Assembly: GCA_009703925.1 (NCBI GenBank)
Contig: WLFD01000007.1
Location: 1 to 35,392, forward strand
Direction: 5' to 3'
Length of the DNA: 35,392 bases
From: Actinomycetota bacterium
Lineage (GTDB): Bacteria > Actinomycetota > Acidimicrobiia > Acidimicrobiales > Acidimicrobilacustridaceae
This document shows, one piece after another, positions 1-7,339 of the stretch. The notes below the pieces were generated by a model, which worked only from the letters and a program-made list of their open reading frames with translations, was not told the origin of the DNA and made no database searches. The translations under genes were made by a program, and so were the position numbers. Numbering within the stretch: the stretch's first letter is position 1; each line of letters begins with the position of its first letter.

Positions 1-270
1 AGCCGGCACGAACGCGCCCAACCGGTTGGGAACCATCGTCCGGATCCGGAGGACCCGGAGGTCACCGTCGAGGTGGACGACATCGATCGGAAATCGCATC
101 CCGAAGGTGTGCACCGAACGCGCAGGCACGAGGTGGAGGACTCCTTCGATTCGGTCCCGTCCCAGCAGTCCGCGCCGACGTTCGGCACGAGTGGCAGCCG
201 CTTCGAGGGTCGCCAACACGTGCCCGTCGCGGACCAACCATGCTCCACCGGAGTCTGGGACGGAAGCCAT
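1..270 (-). CDS. DUF192 family protein (3' end cut off by window edge)
   Basis: Reverse-strand translation MASVPDSGGAWLVRDGHVLATLEAAATRAERRRGLLGRDRIEGVLHLVPARSVHTFGMRFPIDVVHLDGDLRVLRIRTMVPNRLGAFVPA; the RGLLGR...HTFGMRFPIDVVHLD pattern is typical of DUF192. Open at window edge, so absent from the ORF track. Confidence 0.85.
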   Translation of the reverse strand, partial: MASVPDSGGAWLVRDGHVLATLEAAATRAERRRGLLGRDRIEGVLHLVPARSVHTFGMRFPIDVVHLDGDLRVLRIRTMVPNRLGAFVPA

Positions 271-276
271 CCGGTC

Positions 277-282
277 ATGCTA
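277..282 (-). promoter_or_regulatory. Putative -10 (TAGCAT), 6 nt before DUF192 ATG
   Basis: TANNNT at leaderless spacing. Confidence 0.45.
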
Positions 283-334
283 CGAGGACGACGGGCGCTC
301 GCATAGGGACTTCGACCCGATCGCCGCTTCCGAC

Positions 335-1411
335 TCAGACGTTGAACCGGAACTCCATCACATCGCCATCCTCGGCGACATAGTCCTTGCCCTCGACGCG
401 CAGGATGCCGGCATCGCGTGCCTTCGACCAGGAGCCGACCTCGAGAAGGTCGTCCCACCGGATCACCTCGGCACGGATGAACCCGCGCTCGAAATCCGAA
501 TGAATCACACCGGCGCACTGAGGTGCCCGGTAGCCCGCCCGGAAAGTCCATGCACGCGTTTCCTTCTCGCCGGTCGTGAAGTACGTGCGCAGTCCGAGCA
601 TCCGGTAGGCCGTGTTGAGGAAGCGGGGCAGTGCACCCTCGCCGAGACCGAGTCCTTCGAGCATCTCGACCCGTTCATCTGCGTCGAGCTGTGCCGCCTC
701 GGCTTCGAGTTGGACACACATCCCGACGACTTCACCGAAACCGCCGAGTTCCTCGACCACGGGCGCTGCGAGTTCATCGATGCGATCGAGATCGTTTTCG
801 CCGACGTTCACGATGGCGAGAACAGGCTTGTTGGTGAGCAGGAAATAGCTCCGGATCAACCCACGCGTTTCCTCGTCGAGGTCGCTGCGGTAGATGGGCG
901 TTCCCGCGGCGAGAACGTCGTACGCCTTTCCGAGCGCCTCGACTTCATCGGCGATCGAACGGTCCTGCTTCGCCGCTTTGCGGCGCTTCTCTATCTGATT
1001 CTCGACAGTTTCGAGATCGGCGAGCGCCAACTCGATCTCCACGATCCGGAGATGATCGAGCGGATCCGACGGGCCCGGAACATCGTGATCCTCGAAGGCA
1101 CGCAGGACGAAGACGATGGCGTCGGCTTCGCGGATGTTGGCCAGGAACTTGTTCCCGAGCCCTTCCCCGGTGCTGGCCCCCTCGACGAGACCGCCGATGT
1201 CGACGAACTGGACGCTGGCCGGGATGACGGTCTTGGTGCCGCTCATGATCGCAAGCTTCTCGAGGCGATCGTCGGGAACTCTCGCCATACCGACGTTCGG
1301 CTCCTTCGTGGCGAAGGCATAGGGCGCAGCAAGGGCGCTCCCGCCCGACAGGGCGTTGTACAACGATGACTTGCCCGCATTGGGGAGACCGACGAATCCG
1401 AACCGTTCCAT
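335..1411 (-). CDS. ychF: Redox-regulated ATPase YchF (Obg-like P-loop NTPase)
   Basis: [24 protein letters not shown] (P-loop), [31 protein letters not shown]-terminal TGS-like region [31 protein letters not shown]. Confidence 0.97.
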   Translation of the reverse strand: MERFGFVGLPNAGKSSLYNALSGGSALAAPYAFATKEPNVGMARVPDDRLEKLAIMSGTKTVIPASVQFVDIGGLVEGASTGEGLGNKFLANIREADAIVFVLRAFEDHDVPGPSDPLDHLRIVEIELALADLETVENQIEKRRKAAKQDRSIADEVEALGKAYDVLAAGTPIYRSDLDEETRGLIRSYFLLTNKPVLAIVNVGENDLDRIDELAAPVVEELGGFGEVVGMCVQLEAEAAQLDADERVEMLEGLGLGEGALPRFLNTAYRMLGLRTYFTTGEKETRAWTFRAGYRAPQCAGVIHSDFERGFIRAEVIRWDDLLEVGSWSKARDAGILRVEGKDYVAEDGDVMEFRFNV

Positions 1412-1420
1412 GGGTTGGGC

Positions 1421-1426
1421 AGGCTA
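1421..1426 (-). promoter_or_regulatory. Putative -10 (TAGCCT), 9 nt before ychF ATG
   Basis: TANNNT at leaderless spacing. Confidence 0.45.
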
Positions 1427-1459
1427 GCGGCCCCGGAGCTTGCGCCGACCCGACGACAG

Positions 1460-1478
1460 GGAGCGGCCCGACCGCTCC
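1460..1478. promoter_or_regulatory. Inverted repeat between divergent ychF and bL37-like promoters
   Basis: GGAGCGG-CCCGA-CCGCTCC, 7-bp perfect arms. Confidence 0.4.
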
Positions 1479-1506
1479 TGATTTCTGGGCATCCTTGCTC
1501 CTCGGG

Positions 1507-1512
1507 TACCCT
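1507..1512 (+). promoter_or_regulatory. Putative -10 (TACCCT), 9 nt before bL37-like ATG
   Basis: TANNNT; no SD before the ATG. Confidence 0.45.
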
Positions 1513-1521
1513 TGCACCCCT

Positions 1522-1608
1522 ATGTCAAAGAAGACCGATAAGCGCAAGACCAACGCACGCCGCAAGCCCGCCAATCACGGCACCAAGCCGAACGCCGGCC
1601 GGGGCTAG
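1522..1608 (+). CDS. Candidate mini ribosomal protein bL37 (28 aa)
   Basis: ATG...TAG encodes [28 protein letters not shown]: very basic, with an ANHG-x-x-PNA tail resembling actinobacterial bL37. Too short for the ORF track. Confidence 0.7.
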   Translation: MSKKTDKRKTNARRKPANHGTKPNAGRG

Positions 1609-1624
1609 TCCCCAAGCCTTCCCT

Positions 1625-1975
1625 GTGCCCAGCAAGCCTTCGAAAGAACTCATCACCGTCCCGAACCCCCAACCGGGTCGGGACTACGAGATTCTCTTTG
1701 AAACCGATGAACTCACCTGCTTCTGCCCGGTCACGGGACAGCCGGACTTTGCCACGGTTCGCATCACGTATGTGGCCGACGAGCTTCTCGTCGAACTCAA
1801 GAGTCTCAAGATGTACCTCTGGAGTTTCCGCGACGAGGGCGCGTTCCACGAAGCGATCACCAACGAGATCCTCGACGAACTCCTCCAGGTGACGAAGCCG
1901 CGTCGAATGACCGTGCAGACCATCTGGAAGGTCCGCGGCGGAATCGCCGCGACCATCACCGCTTCGTTCCCCTGA
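1625..1975 (+). CDS. queF: NADPH-dependent preQ0 reductase QueF
   Basis: GTG start; [59 protein letters not shown] matches the QueF core ([22 protein letters not shown]). Confidence 0.93.
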   Translation: MPSKPSKELITVPNPQPGRDYEILFETDELTCFCPVTGQPDFATVRITYVADELLVELKSLKMYLWSFRDEGAFHEAITNEILDELLQVTKPRRMTVQTIWKVRGGIAATITASFP

Positions 1976-1982
1976 AACCGCA

Positions 1983-2013
1983 ATTCCCTGACCCTGCGAT
2001 TCCCTGACCCTGC
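1983..2013. repeat. 16-bp tandem duplication (ATTCCCTGACCCTGC x2)
   Basis: Identical 15-mers at 1983-1997 and 1999-2013, between convergent queF and SGNH genes. Confidence 0.9.
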
Positions 2014-2059
2014 CTGAGTCCCGAGCAGCACAGGACCGCCGGTCGGTTGCCGCAGGGGG

Positions 2060-3196
2060 TTATTCCGCTCCCGCCATCGTGGGTGGTATCTCCGAGCGCT
2101 CCACGAGTTCCGGCGGAGGAGCTTCCTTCGTCGGCGGCGTGACTTTGCCCGCCGAGATGTTCACAAGCATGCCGATCCGGTTGATGACGGCCCATGACAG
2201 ACGATCGCCGCCCACCGTCGAAAGGTGCACATTGTCCTTCTGACGCATCCCGCGGACCACGCCGTCGGCGTTCGGGAGGTTGGCGGCGAACTGCAGACTG
2301 GAATCCGAGAAGAACGGCCAGGAATCGAAATACTGGACCCACGGCCGTGTCTGCGCCTCGGACCAATAGATGTGATTGAGTCGGTCCATACCGCGGACCT
2401 TGGAACCGGGACCCATCGGCGGTGCTCCGACCCACATCGTGAGTCGATCGTTCGCCGGTGACTTCAGGAGATCCATCGTCGCCGCCACCCGACGGCGATA
2501 TTCGGTCATCCATTCGTCGCTGTAGCGCTCGAGGACCTTTCCGCCGGCAACGGTCATGTTCTGGCCATCGTTCGCGCCGAACATGATCACCAGGATCTGC
2601 GGATTGGCGGGAAGAACGTCTTTGACCAGATGTTCAGGCCAGTTGAAATAATCGGGTCTGGAGAGTCCGGTGGACACGCGGTAGTCGAGGGTCGGAGTCA
2701 ACACTCCAGTCGAAGCGGAAATGCGCTGCAACGATGTCCCGAACGTCTGGGTGATCGAATCGCCTCCCACCCACAGTCGCAGAGGCGCCTCGGGGGTGGC
2801 GGCAGGGAGCACGGGCGGTTTTGCGGCAGCCTCCGCCTTCTGCGACGCCATCGCCGCCTCCTCCTCTGCCTGCTGCCGGGCCAACAACTCCGCCACATCG
2901 ATCTTGGTTCCCTGGTTCTTGCCCAGAGCGTCATCGACGCTGCCCCGCAACGATGTGATGCCCAGACCGTCACTCACCGTAGCGACGATGCTGGCAACCT
3001 CGTTGCGCCAACCGTCCCCCTTGGCTTCGCTCTTCCGCAGCGTCGCATCGGCGTTGAGGAACATCGCTCCGACGAGACCGAGGAGCATGATGATGAGGAT
3101 GAGACCGGCGGGCATCGTGCCCTCCCGCGCGGACTTGATCGGCCGGAAAAGATTCCGCCAGCTGTATGGCGATCGTCCCGAATTCCGCGCGCTCAT
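2060..3196 (-). CDS. SGNH/GDSL-type hydrolase with N-terminal membrane anchor (DUF459-like)
   Basis: N-terminal TM GLILIIMLLGLVGAMFL; GGDSITQTFG (block I), MFGANDGQ (block III), DNVHLS (catalytic Asp/His). Confidence 0.82.
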   Translation of the reverse strand: MSARNSGRSPYSWRNLFRPIKSAREGTMPAGLILIIMLLGLVGAMFLNADATLRKSEAKGDGWRNEVASIVATVSDGLGITSLRGSVDDALGKNQGTKIDVAELLARQQAEEEAAMASQKAEAAAKPPVLPAATPEAPLRLWVGGDSITQTFGTSLQRISASTGVLTPTLDYRVSTGLSRPDYFNWPEHLVKDVLPANPQILVIMFGANDGQNMTVAGGKVLERYSDEWMTEYRRRVAATMDLLKSPANDRLTMWVGAPPMGPGSKVRGMDRLNHIYWSEAQTRPWVQYFDSWPFFSDSSLQFAANLPNADGVVRGMRQKDNVHLSTVGGDRLSWAVINRIGMLVNISAGKVTPPTKEAPPPELVERSEIPPTMAGAE

Positions 3197-3203
3197 GAGA
3201 CGG

Positions 3204-3209
3204 ACAGTA
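3204..3209 (-). promoter_or_regulatory. Putative -10 (TACTGT), 7 nt before SGNH ATG
   Basis: TANNNT at leaderless spacing. Confidence 0.4.
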
Positions 3210-3247
3210 CTGGTAGCGGGGCGGGCAGACGCGTCAGCAAGGCCATG

Positions 3248-4684
3248 TCAGAACTGGAAGTAGATGAAGGGAGCGATGCCTTCGGGACCGAAGGCATCGA
3301 TCAGGACGAGCCCCACGGCGAGCGCACCGATCTGGAGGACAGGGGCAAGGCGACCGAACCAGTTCTCCGCCTTCACCGGGATGCGATTGGGAACGAACTG
3401 CGAAGCGATACTGCCGACGATGACGATGATGAGCAACAGCGAAACGTCGTCCCCGCTCCCCGATCCGCTGAACAGTCGACCGAGGACATCGAACGCCCCA
3501 CCCACCGACTGGGAGCGGAAGAACACCCACGCAAGGCACACCACATTGAAGGTCAGGAACCACTGCAGACCCTTGACGAGCAATGGAGGCAGCCCGAGCT
3601 CATGCCCGGCCCAATGCTCCTTGACCACCCGTTCGGCGATCAGGTAGCCACCGTGGATCGATCCCCAGACGACGAACGTCCAATTCGCTCCGTGCCACAG
3701 CCCACCGAGAAACATCACGAGAAAGAGGTTCCGGTAGGTGAACAGCTTGGAGCCGCGGTTTCCTCCGAGCGGGATGTACAGGTAGTCGCGCAGCCACCGC
3801 GAAAGCGTCATGTGCCATCGTCGCCAGAAATCCTGAAGCGACAGAGACCGGTAGGGCGCATCGAAGTTCAGGGGGAACCTGATCCCGAGAAGGAGCGCGA
3901 TTCCGATGGCGATGTCGGTGTATCCGCTGAAGTCGGCGTAGATCTGGATCGCATAGCCGTAGATGGCCCACAGGACCTCCCAGCGGTTGTATGCACTGGG
4001 AAGCGCGAACACCGGATCCACGATCTGGGTCGCGAGGAAACTCGAGATCACCACTTTCTTGAACATGCCCCGGAAGATCAGCATGAAGGCTTCCGACGAC
4101 TTCACGAACCGCGGATCGGGAGTCTCGTCGAGCTGCGGAGCAAATTCGCTGGCTCGCACGATCGGTCCGGCCACGAGATGGGCGAAGAAGGACAGGTACA
4201 CACCGAAATCGAGAAGATTGAGTGGCTTTCGCCATTCGCCGCGTCCGATGTCCATGACGTAACTGATCGCCTGGAAGGTGAAGAACGAGATTCCGACAGG
4301 GAGAATGATGTTCAGCAGCGGCGTATCGACCGAGATCCCGAGGCTGCGGAGTTTCTCGGCGATCGTCGTCGCGAAGAATTCGAAATACTTGAAATACCCC
4401 AGGATCCCGAGATTGACGACAACCGCCAAACGCACGATCCAGCGGCTCGCATTCGTTCGCTCGCCTTCGGGAGTCAGCGCCTTGAAGACGGCGAGGCCGA
4501 GGAACCAGTTGACTCCGATGCTCCCCAGCAGGAGGAAGAGATAGTTCCAGTCCCACCAGCCGTAGAAGACGCAACTCGCCAGGAGGATGAACCAGCGCCA
4601 CAACCTCTTGTAGGGACGAAGGATCCAACTACCCGTGAACACCACCATGAAAAAGACCGCGAAGTCGATGGTGGGGAACAACAT
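3248..4684 (-). CDS. MBOAT family O-acyltransferase (AlgI-like)
   Basis: Polytopic protein with LASCVFYGWWDWNYLFLL and the MBOAT motif LGGLWHGANWTFVVWGSIHG; DFWRRWHMTLSRWLRDYLYIPLGGNRG. Confidence 0.95.
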   Translation of the reverse strand: MLFPTIDFAVFFMVVFTGSWILRPYKRLWRWFILLASCVFYGWWDWNYLFLLLGSIGVNWFLGLAVFKALTPEGERTNASRWIVRLAVVVNLGILGYFKYFEFFATTIAEKLRSLGISVDTPLLNIILPVGISFFTFQAISYVMDIGRGEWRKPLNLLDFGVYLSFFAHLVAGPIVRASEFAPQLDETPDPRFVKSSEAFMLIFRGMFKKVVISSFLATQIVDPVFALPSAYNRWEVLWAIYGYAIQIYADFSGYTDIAIGIALLLGIRFPLNFDAPYRSLSLQDFWRRWHMTLSRWLRDYLYIPLGGNRGSKLFTYRNLFLVMFLGGLWHGANWTFVVWGSIHGGYLIAERVVKEHWAGHELGLPPLLVKGLQWFLTFNVVCLAWVFFRSQSVGGAFDVLGRLFSGSGSGDDVSLLLIIVIVGSIASQFVPNRIPVKAENWFGRLAPVLQIGALAVGLVLIDAFGPEGIAPFIYFQF

Positions 4685-4789
4685 GGGCGGGCGCTTCCAG
4701 AGGGGAGACCGCGGACAACCCGGGCCATTCCCGGCTGCAGTTCAATTTCCGAAACTACTCCAGCGACGGCCCTGCCCGTGGGAGGAGGA

Positions 4790-4795
4790 TAGGGT
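4790..4795 (+). promoter_or_regulatory. Putative -10 (TAGGGT), 6 nt before 4802 GTG
   Basis: TANNNT at leaderless spacing. Confidence 0.45.
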
Positions 4796-4801
4796 CGAGA
4801 T

Positions 4802-5404
4802 GTGCTTGACCACGTGTTCACCGATGCGATCGGAGCGCTCCGAGACGCGTTCGAAGGAGCCATGCTCGAGCGTCAGGCGTTCGAGGAACGGTTCAACATG
4901 GACATGCTCCTCGGCGACATGACCTGGGAGACGACCTACGGGCTTCCCGGCGAAGGCGTCCCGCCCCGCGTTCAGGCCGACATCCAACTCACCTGGCCGA
5001 CCTGGGCGCAGACCGCCTATCGCTCGTGGTACCTCGGCGAGCCTCTCGACGACGCCCCGAAGATCGACATCGAACTGGTCCTCCGGGTTCAACGCCTGGC
5101 GTCGACTCCCGATCCGGCCGCCGTCCTCGACGCGCTGCCGGAATCGAGTCCGGCCGTGGGTCGCGACCGTCTCACCCGCTCGGGACCGACTGTCGAAACG
5201 GTGTATCCGAACGATCTGGGCAACCCGGAATTCGCCATCGAGGTCAGCTACGAAGGCAGCTACGAGGTGAGCGAGGAAACCCTCGAGGACGGTGCCCGTC
5301 TGGACAACGATCTCAGCGAGATGGGGGGCTGGATCTCGGCGGCTCTGGTCCGCGTCGGCGATCTCGCCTGGGATTTTCTCCCTGCCGACCGACCGGCGAA
5401 CTGA
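4802..5404 (+). CDS. Hypothetical protein, 200 aa
   Basis: Open frame with GTG start in a strand-consistent gap; TAGGGT hexamer 6 nt upstream. No family recognised. Confidence 0.75.
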   Translation: MLDHVFTDAIGALRDAFEGAMLERQAFEERFNMDMLLGDMTWETTYGLPGEGVPPRVQADIQLTWPTWAQTAYRSWYLGEPLDDAPKIDIELVLRVQRLASTPDPAAVLDALPESSPAVGRDRLTRSGPTVETVYPNDLGNPEFAIEVSYEGSYEVSEETLEDGARLDNDLSEMGGWISAALVRVGDLAWDFLPADRPAN

Positions 5405-5410
5405 CTCCGC

Positions 5411-6268
5411 TCAGAACGCTTCCGGCGTCGGAAGAAGATCGGGAAAGTCTGTTTCGCGACCATCGGCCTTCGCCGTGAGCGCTTCGAGCATGTCTGCGGG
5501 CTGGAACATGCCGGTCTGCCAGGTGGCGACATGGTTCAGGCTGTCGGCCACCGAATGGTCGCGGGCGTAGGTGAGCATTTCCTTCGTGCCCCAGACGGCG
5601 AGCGGGCTCTTCGAGGCGATCGTGGCGGCGATCTGCAGCACGGCTTCGACCATTTCGTCGTGATCGGCGTAGACGCGGTTGACGAGTCCGAGTTCCGCAG
5701 CCCTTCGGGCCGACATGCGTTCGCCGGTGTAGGCCAGTTCCCGGACGATTCCGTCGGGGATCAACTTCGGCAATCGTTGCAACGTGCCGACATCCGCGGT
5801 CATACCGATGTTGATCTCCTGGATCACGAAGAAGGCATCTTCCGTTGCGTAACGCATGTCTGCGGCACAGACCATGTCGACAGCACCCCCGATGCAGCCT
5901 CCCTGGATGGCGACAAGAACCGGCATCCGGGCCTGCTCGAACGACGTGAAGCTGTCCTGCAGCATGAGTGCCGTCTGGCGCAGCCGCGCCCGCACCCGGC
6001 CGGTCTCCTCGGAACCGTCGGAACTGAGTGACGTTTCACCCGAGGTGAAGACGCCGAGATCCATTCCCGCACAGAAGTGTTTCCCCGTCGACGAGATCAC
6101 CAATGCCCGAACATCGCCACCACGGTCGAGGTCCCGCACGATCCGGGGAAGTTCCGTCCAGAACTCCCGGATCATCGAGTTCAACTTCTCGGGCCGAGCG
6201 AGTCGCAGATGAGCGACCTTGTTCGAAACCTCGACAGTGAAACACCCAGAGTCCGATTCCCGAATCAT
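5411..6268 (-). CDS. Enoyl-CoA hydratase/isomerase family, dienoyl-CoA isomerase (ECH1)-like
   Basis: MIRESDSGCFTVEVSNKVAHLRLARPEKLNSM; GKHFCAGMDL oxyanion hole; QEINIGMTADVGTLQRLPKLI resembles the Glu/Asp active site of delta3,5-delta2,4-dienoyl-CoA isomerases. The track start (6325) runs into the upstream gene; the Met at 6268 follows GGAGGG. Confidence 0.85.
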   Translation of the reverse strand: MIRESDSGCFTVEVSNKVAHLRLARPEKLNSMIREFWTELPRIVRDLDRGGDVRALVISSTGKHFCAGMDLGVFTSGETSLSSDGSEETGRVRARLRQTALMLQDSFTSFEQARMPVLVAIQGGCIGGAVDMVCAADMRYATEDAFFVIQEINIGMTADVGTLQRLPKLIPDGIVRELAYTGERMSARRAAELGLVNRVYADHDEMVEAVLQIAATIASKSPLAVWGTKEMLTYARDHSVADSLNHVATWQTGMFQPADMLEALTAKADGRETDFPDLLPTPEAF

Positions 6269-6299
6269 TCCGTCACACCCTCCGCTTTGCTTTCGTGGT

Positions 6300-7316
6300 T
6301 CAGTCTGCCGCTTCGACAAGCGCAACGAGATCCTGCTGAGGCCGCGCTCCGAGATGGGAGATCACTTCGCCCGCCGCTATCGAAGCAACGCGCCCCGACT
6401 CGGCGAGGTCCGCTCCGCGGGACCAACTGGCAAGGAAGCCGGCGGCGAAGAGGTCGCCGGCACCGGTGGTGTCGACAAGGGTCGCCGGGACCGCCGGAAT
6501 CCGGAGGCGGGTTCCGTCACGACCGAGAATGAGCGAGCCCTTCTCCGATTGGGTGAGACAGGCAATGGCACAGTGACCCGCTACGAGGTCTGCTGCTTCC
6601 TCGACGGTCTCGACCTCGTAGAGCGAGCAGATCTCGGCCTCGTTCGCGAAGAGGATGTCGATGCGCTTTTCGACGAGGTCGAGGAACTCGGCCCGGTGGC
6701 GATCGACGCAGAAGCCGTCGGAGAGTGTGAACGCCACCGCCGCGCCAACGTTGCGGGCGACATCCATCGCTTTGCGAATCGCCGCCTTCGCACTCGGTTC
6801 GTCCCAGAGGTAACCCTCGCAATACACGACACTCGCCTGCGACAGGAGTTCCTCGTCAATGTCGCCGGGCTCGAGGAATCCCGCCACACCGAGCGAGGTG
6901 TTCATCGTCCGGTGCGCATCGGGGGTCACGAGAATCAGGCAACGCGCCGTACCTGCAGCAAGTTGTTCACCGGTCGCGTGTGCGGGGGTGAAGGAAACTC
7001 CGGCGGCATTGATGTCGTGGGTGAAGACCCGTCCGAGCTCATCGTCGGCAACCTTGCCGACGAATGCAGCCCTCGCTCCGAGAGCGGCCATGCCTGCTGC
7101 GGTGTTCGCAGCCGAACCGCCGGAGATCTCGATCGCCGGAGGCATCTCGTCGTAGATGACGCGGGCCAGCGATGGCTCGATCAGCTGCATCGCCCCCTTC
7201 ACCATCGAATGGCGATCGAGGAATGCGTCGTCGGTGTGGGCCAGAACATCGACGATGGCGTTGCCCACGCAAACCACGTCATATGTCCGGCCGGAAAGGG
7301 GTTGAAGCAAGCTCAC
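6300..7316 (-). CDS. PfkB family carbohydrate/adenosine kinase
   Basis: VCVGNAIVDVLA; EISGGSAANTAAGMAALGARAAFVGKVADDELG; DTTGAGDLFAAGFL (PfkB signature). Confidence 0.92.
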   Translation of the reverse strand: MSLLQPLSGRTYDVVCVGNAIVDVLAHTDDAFLDRHSMVKGAMQLIEPSLARVIYDEMPPAIEISGGSAANTAAGMAALGARAAFVGKVADDELGRVFTHDINAAGVSFTPAHATGEQLAAGTARCLILVTPDAHRTMNTSLGVAGFLEPGDIDEELLSQASVVYCEGYLWDEPSAKAAIRKAMDVARNVGAAVAFTLSDGFCVDRHRAEFLDLVEKRIDILFANEAEICSLYEVETVEEAADLVAGHCAIACLTQSEKGSLILGRDGTRLRIPAVPATLVDTTGAGDLFAAGFLASWSRGADLAESGRVASIAAGEVISHLGARPQQDLVALVEAAD

Positions 7317-7323
7317 CCGAGCG

Positions 7324-7329
7324 ACCCTA
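7324..7329 (-). promoter_or_regulatory. Putative -10 (TAGGGT), 7 nt before PfkB-kinase GTG
   Basis: TANNNT; overlaps the opposing -10 at 7328-7333. Confidence 0.5.
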
Positions 7330-7333
7330 CGCT
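7328..7333 (+). promoter_or_regulatory. Putative -10 (TACGCT), 6 nt before M1 peptidase GTG
   Basis: TANNNT; overlaps the opposing -10 at 7324-7329. Confidence 0.5.
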
Positions 7334-7339
7334 GAGTGC

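Noticed and set aside
26-1369. 447-aa plus-strand ORF
   Set aside because: Antisense to ychF and DUF192, both with clear family motifs.
1601-1613. GGGGCTAGTCCCC near the bL37-like stop as a terminator
   Set aside because: Short stem, no T-tract, and queF starts 12 nt later; more consistent with co-transcription.
2630-4792. 720-aa plus-strand ORF (longest after the M1 peptidase ORF)
   Set aside because: Antisense to the well-supported SGNH and MBOAT genes; low-complexity, charged E/R/D-rich translation without domains. GC-rich coding frames often leave the complementary strand stop-free.
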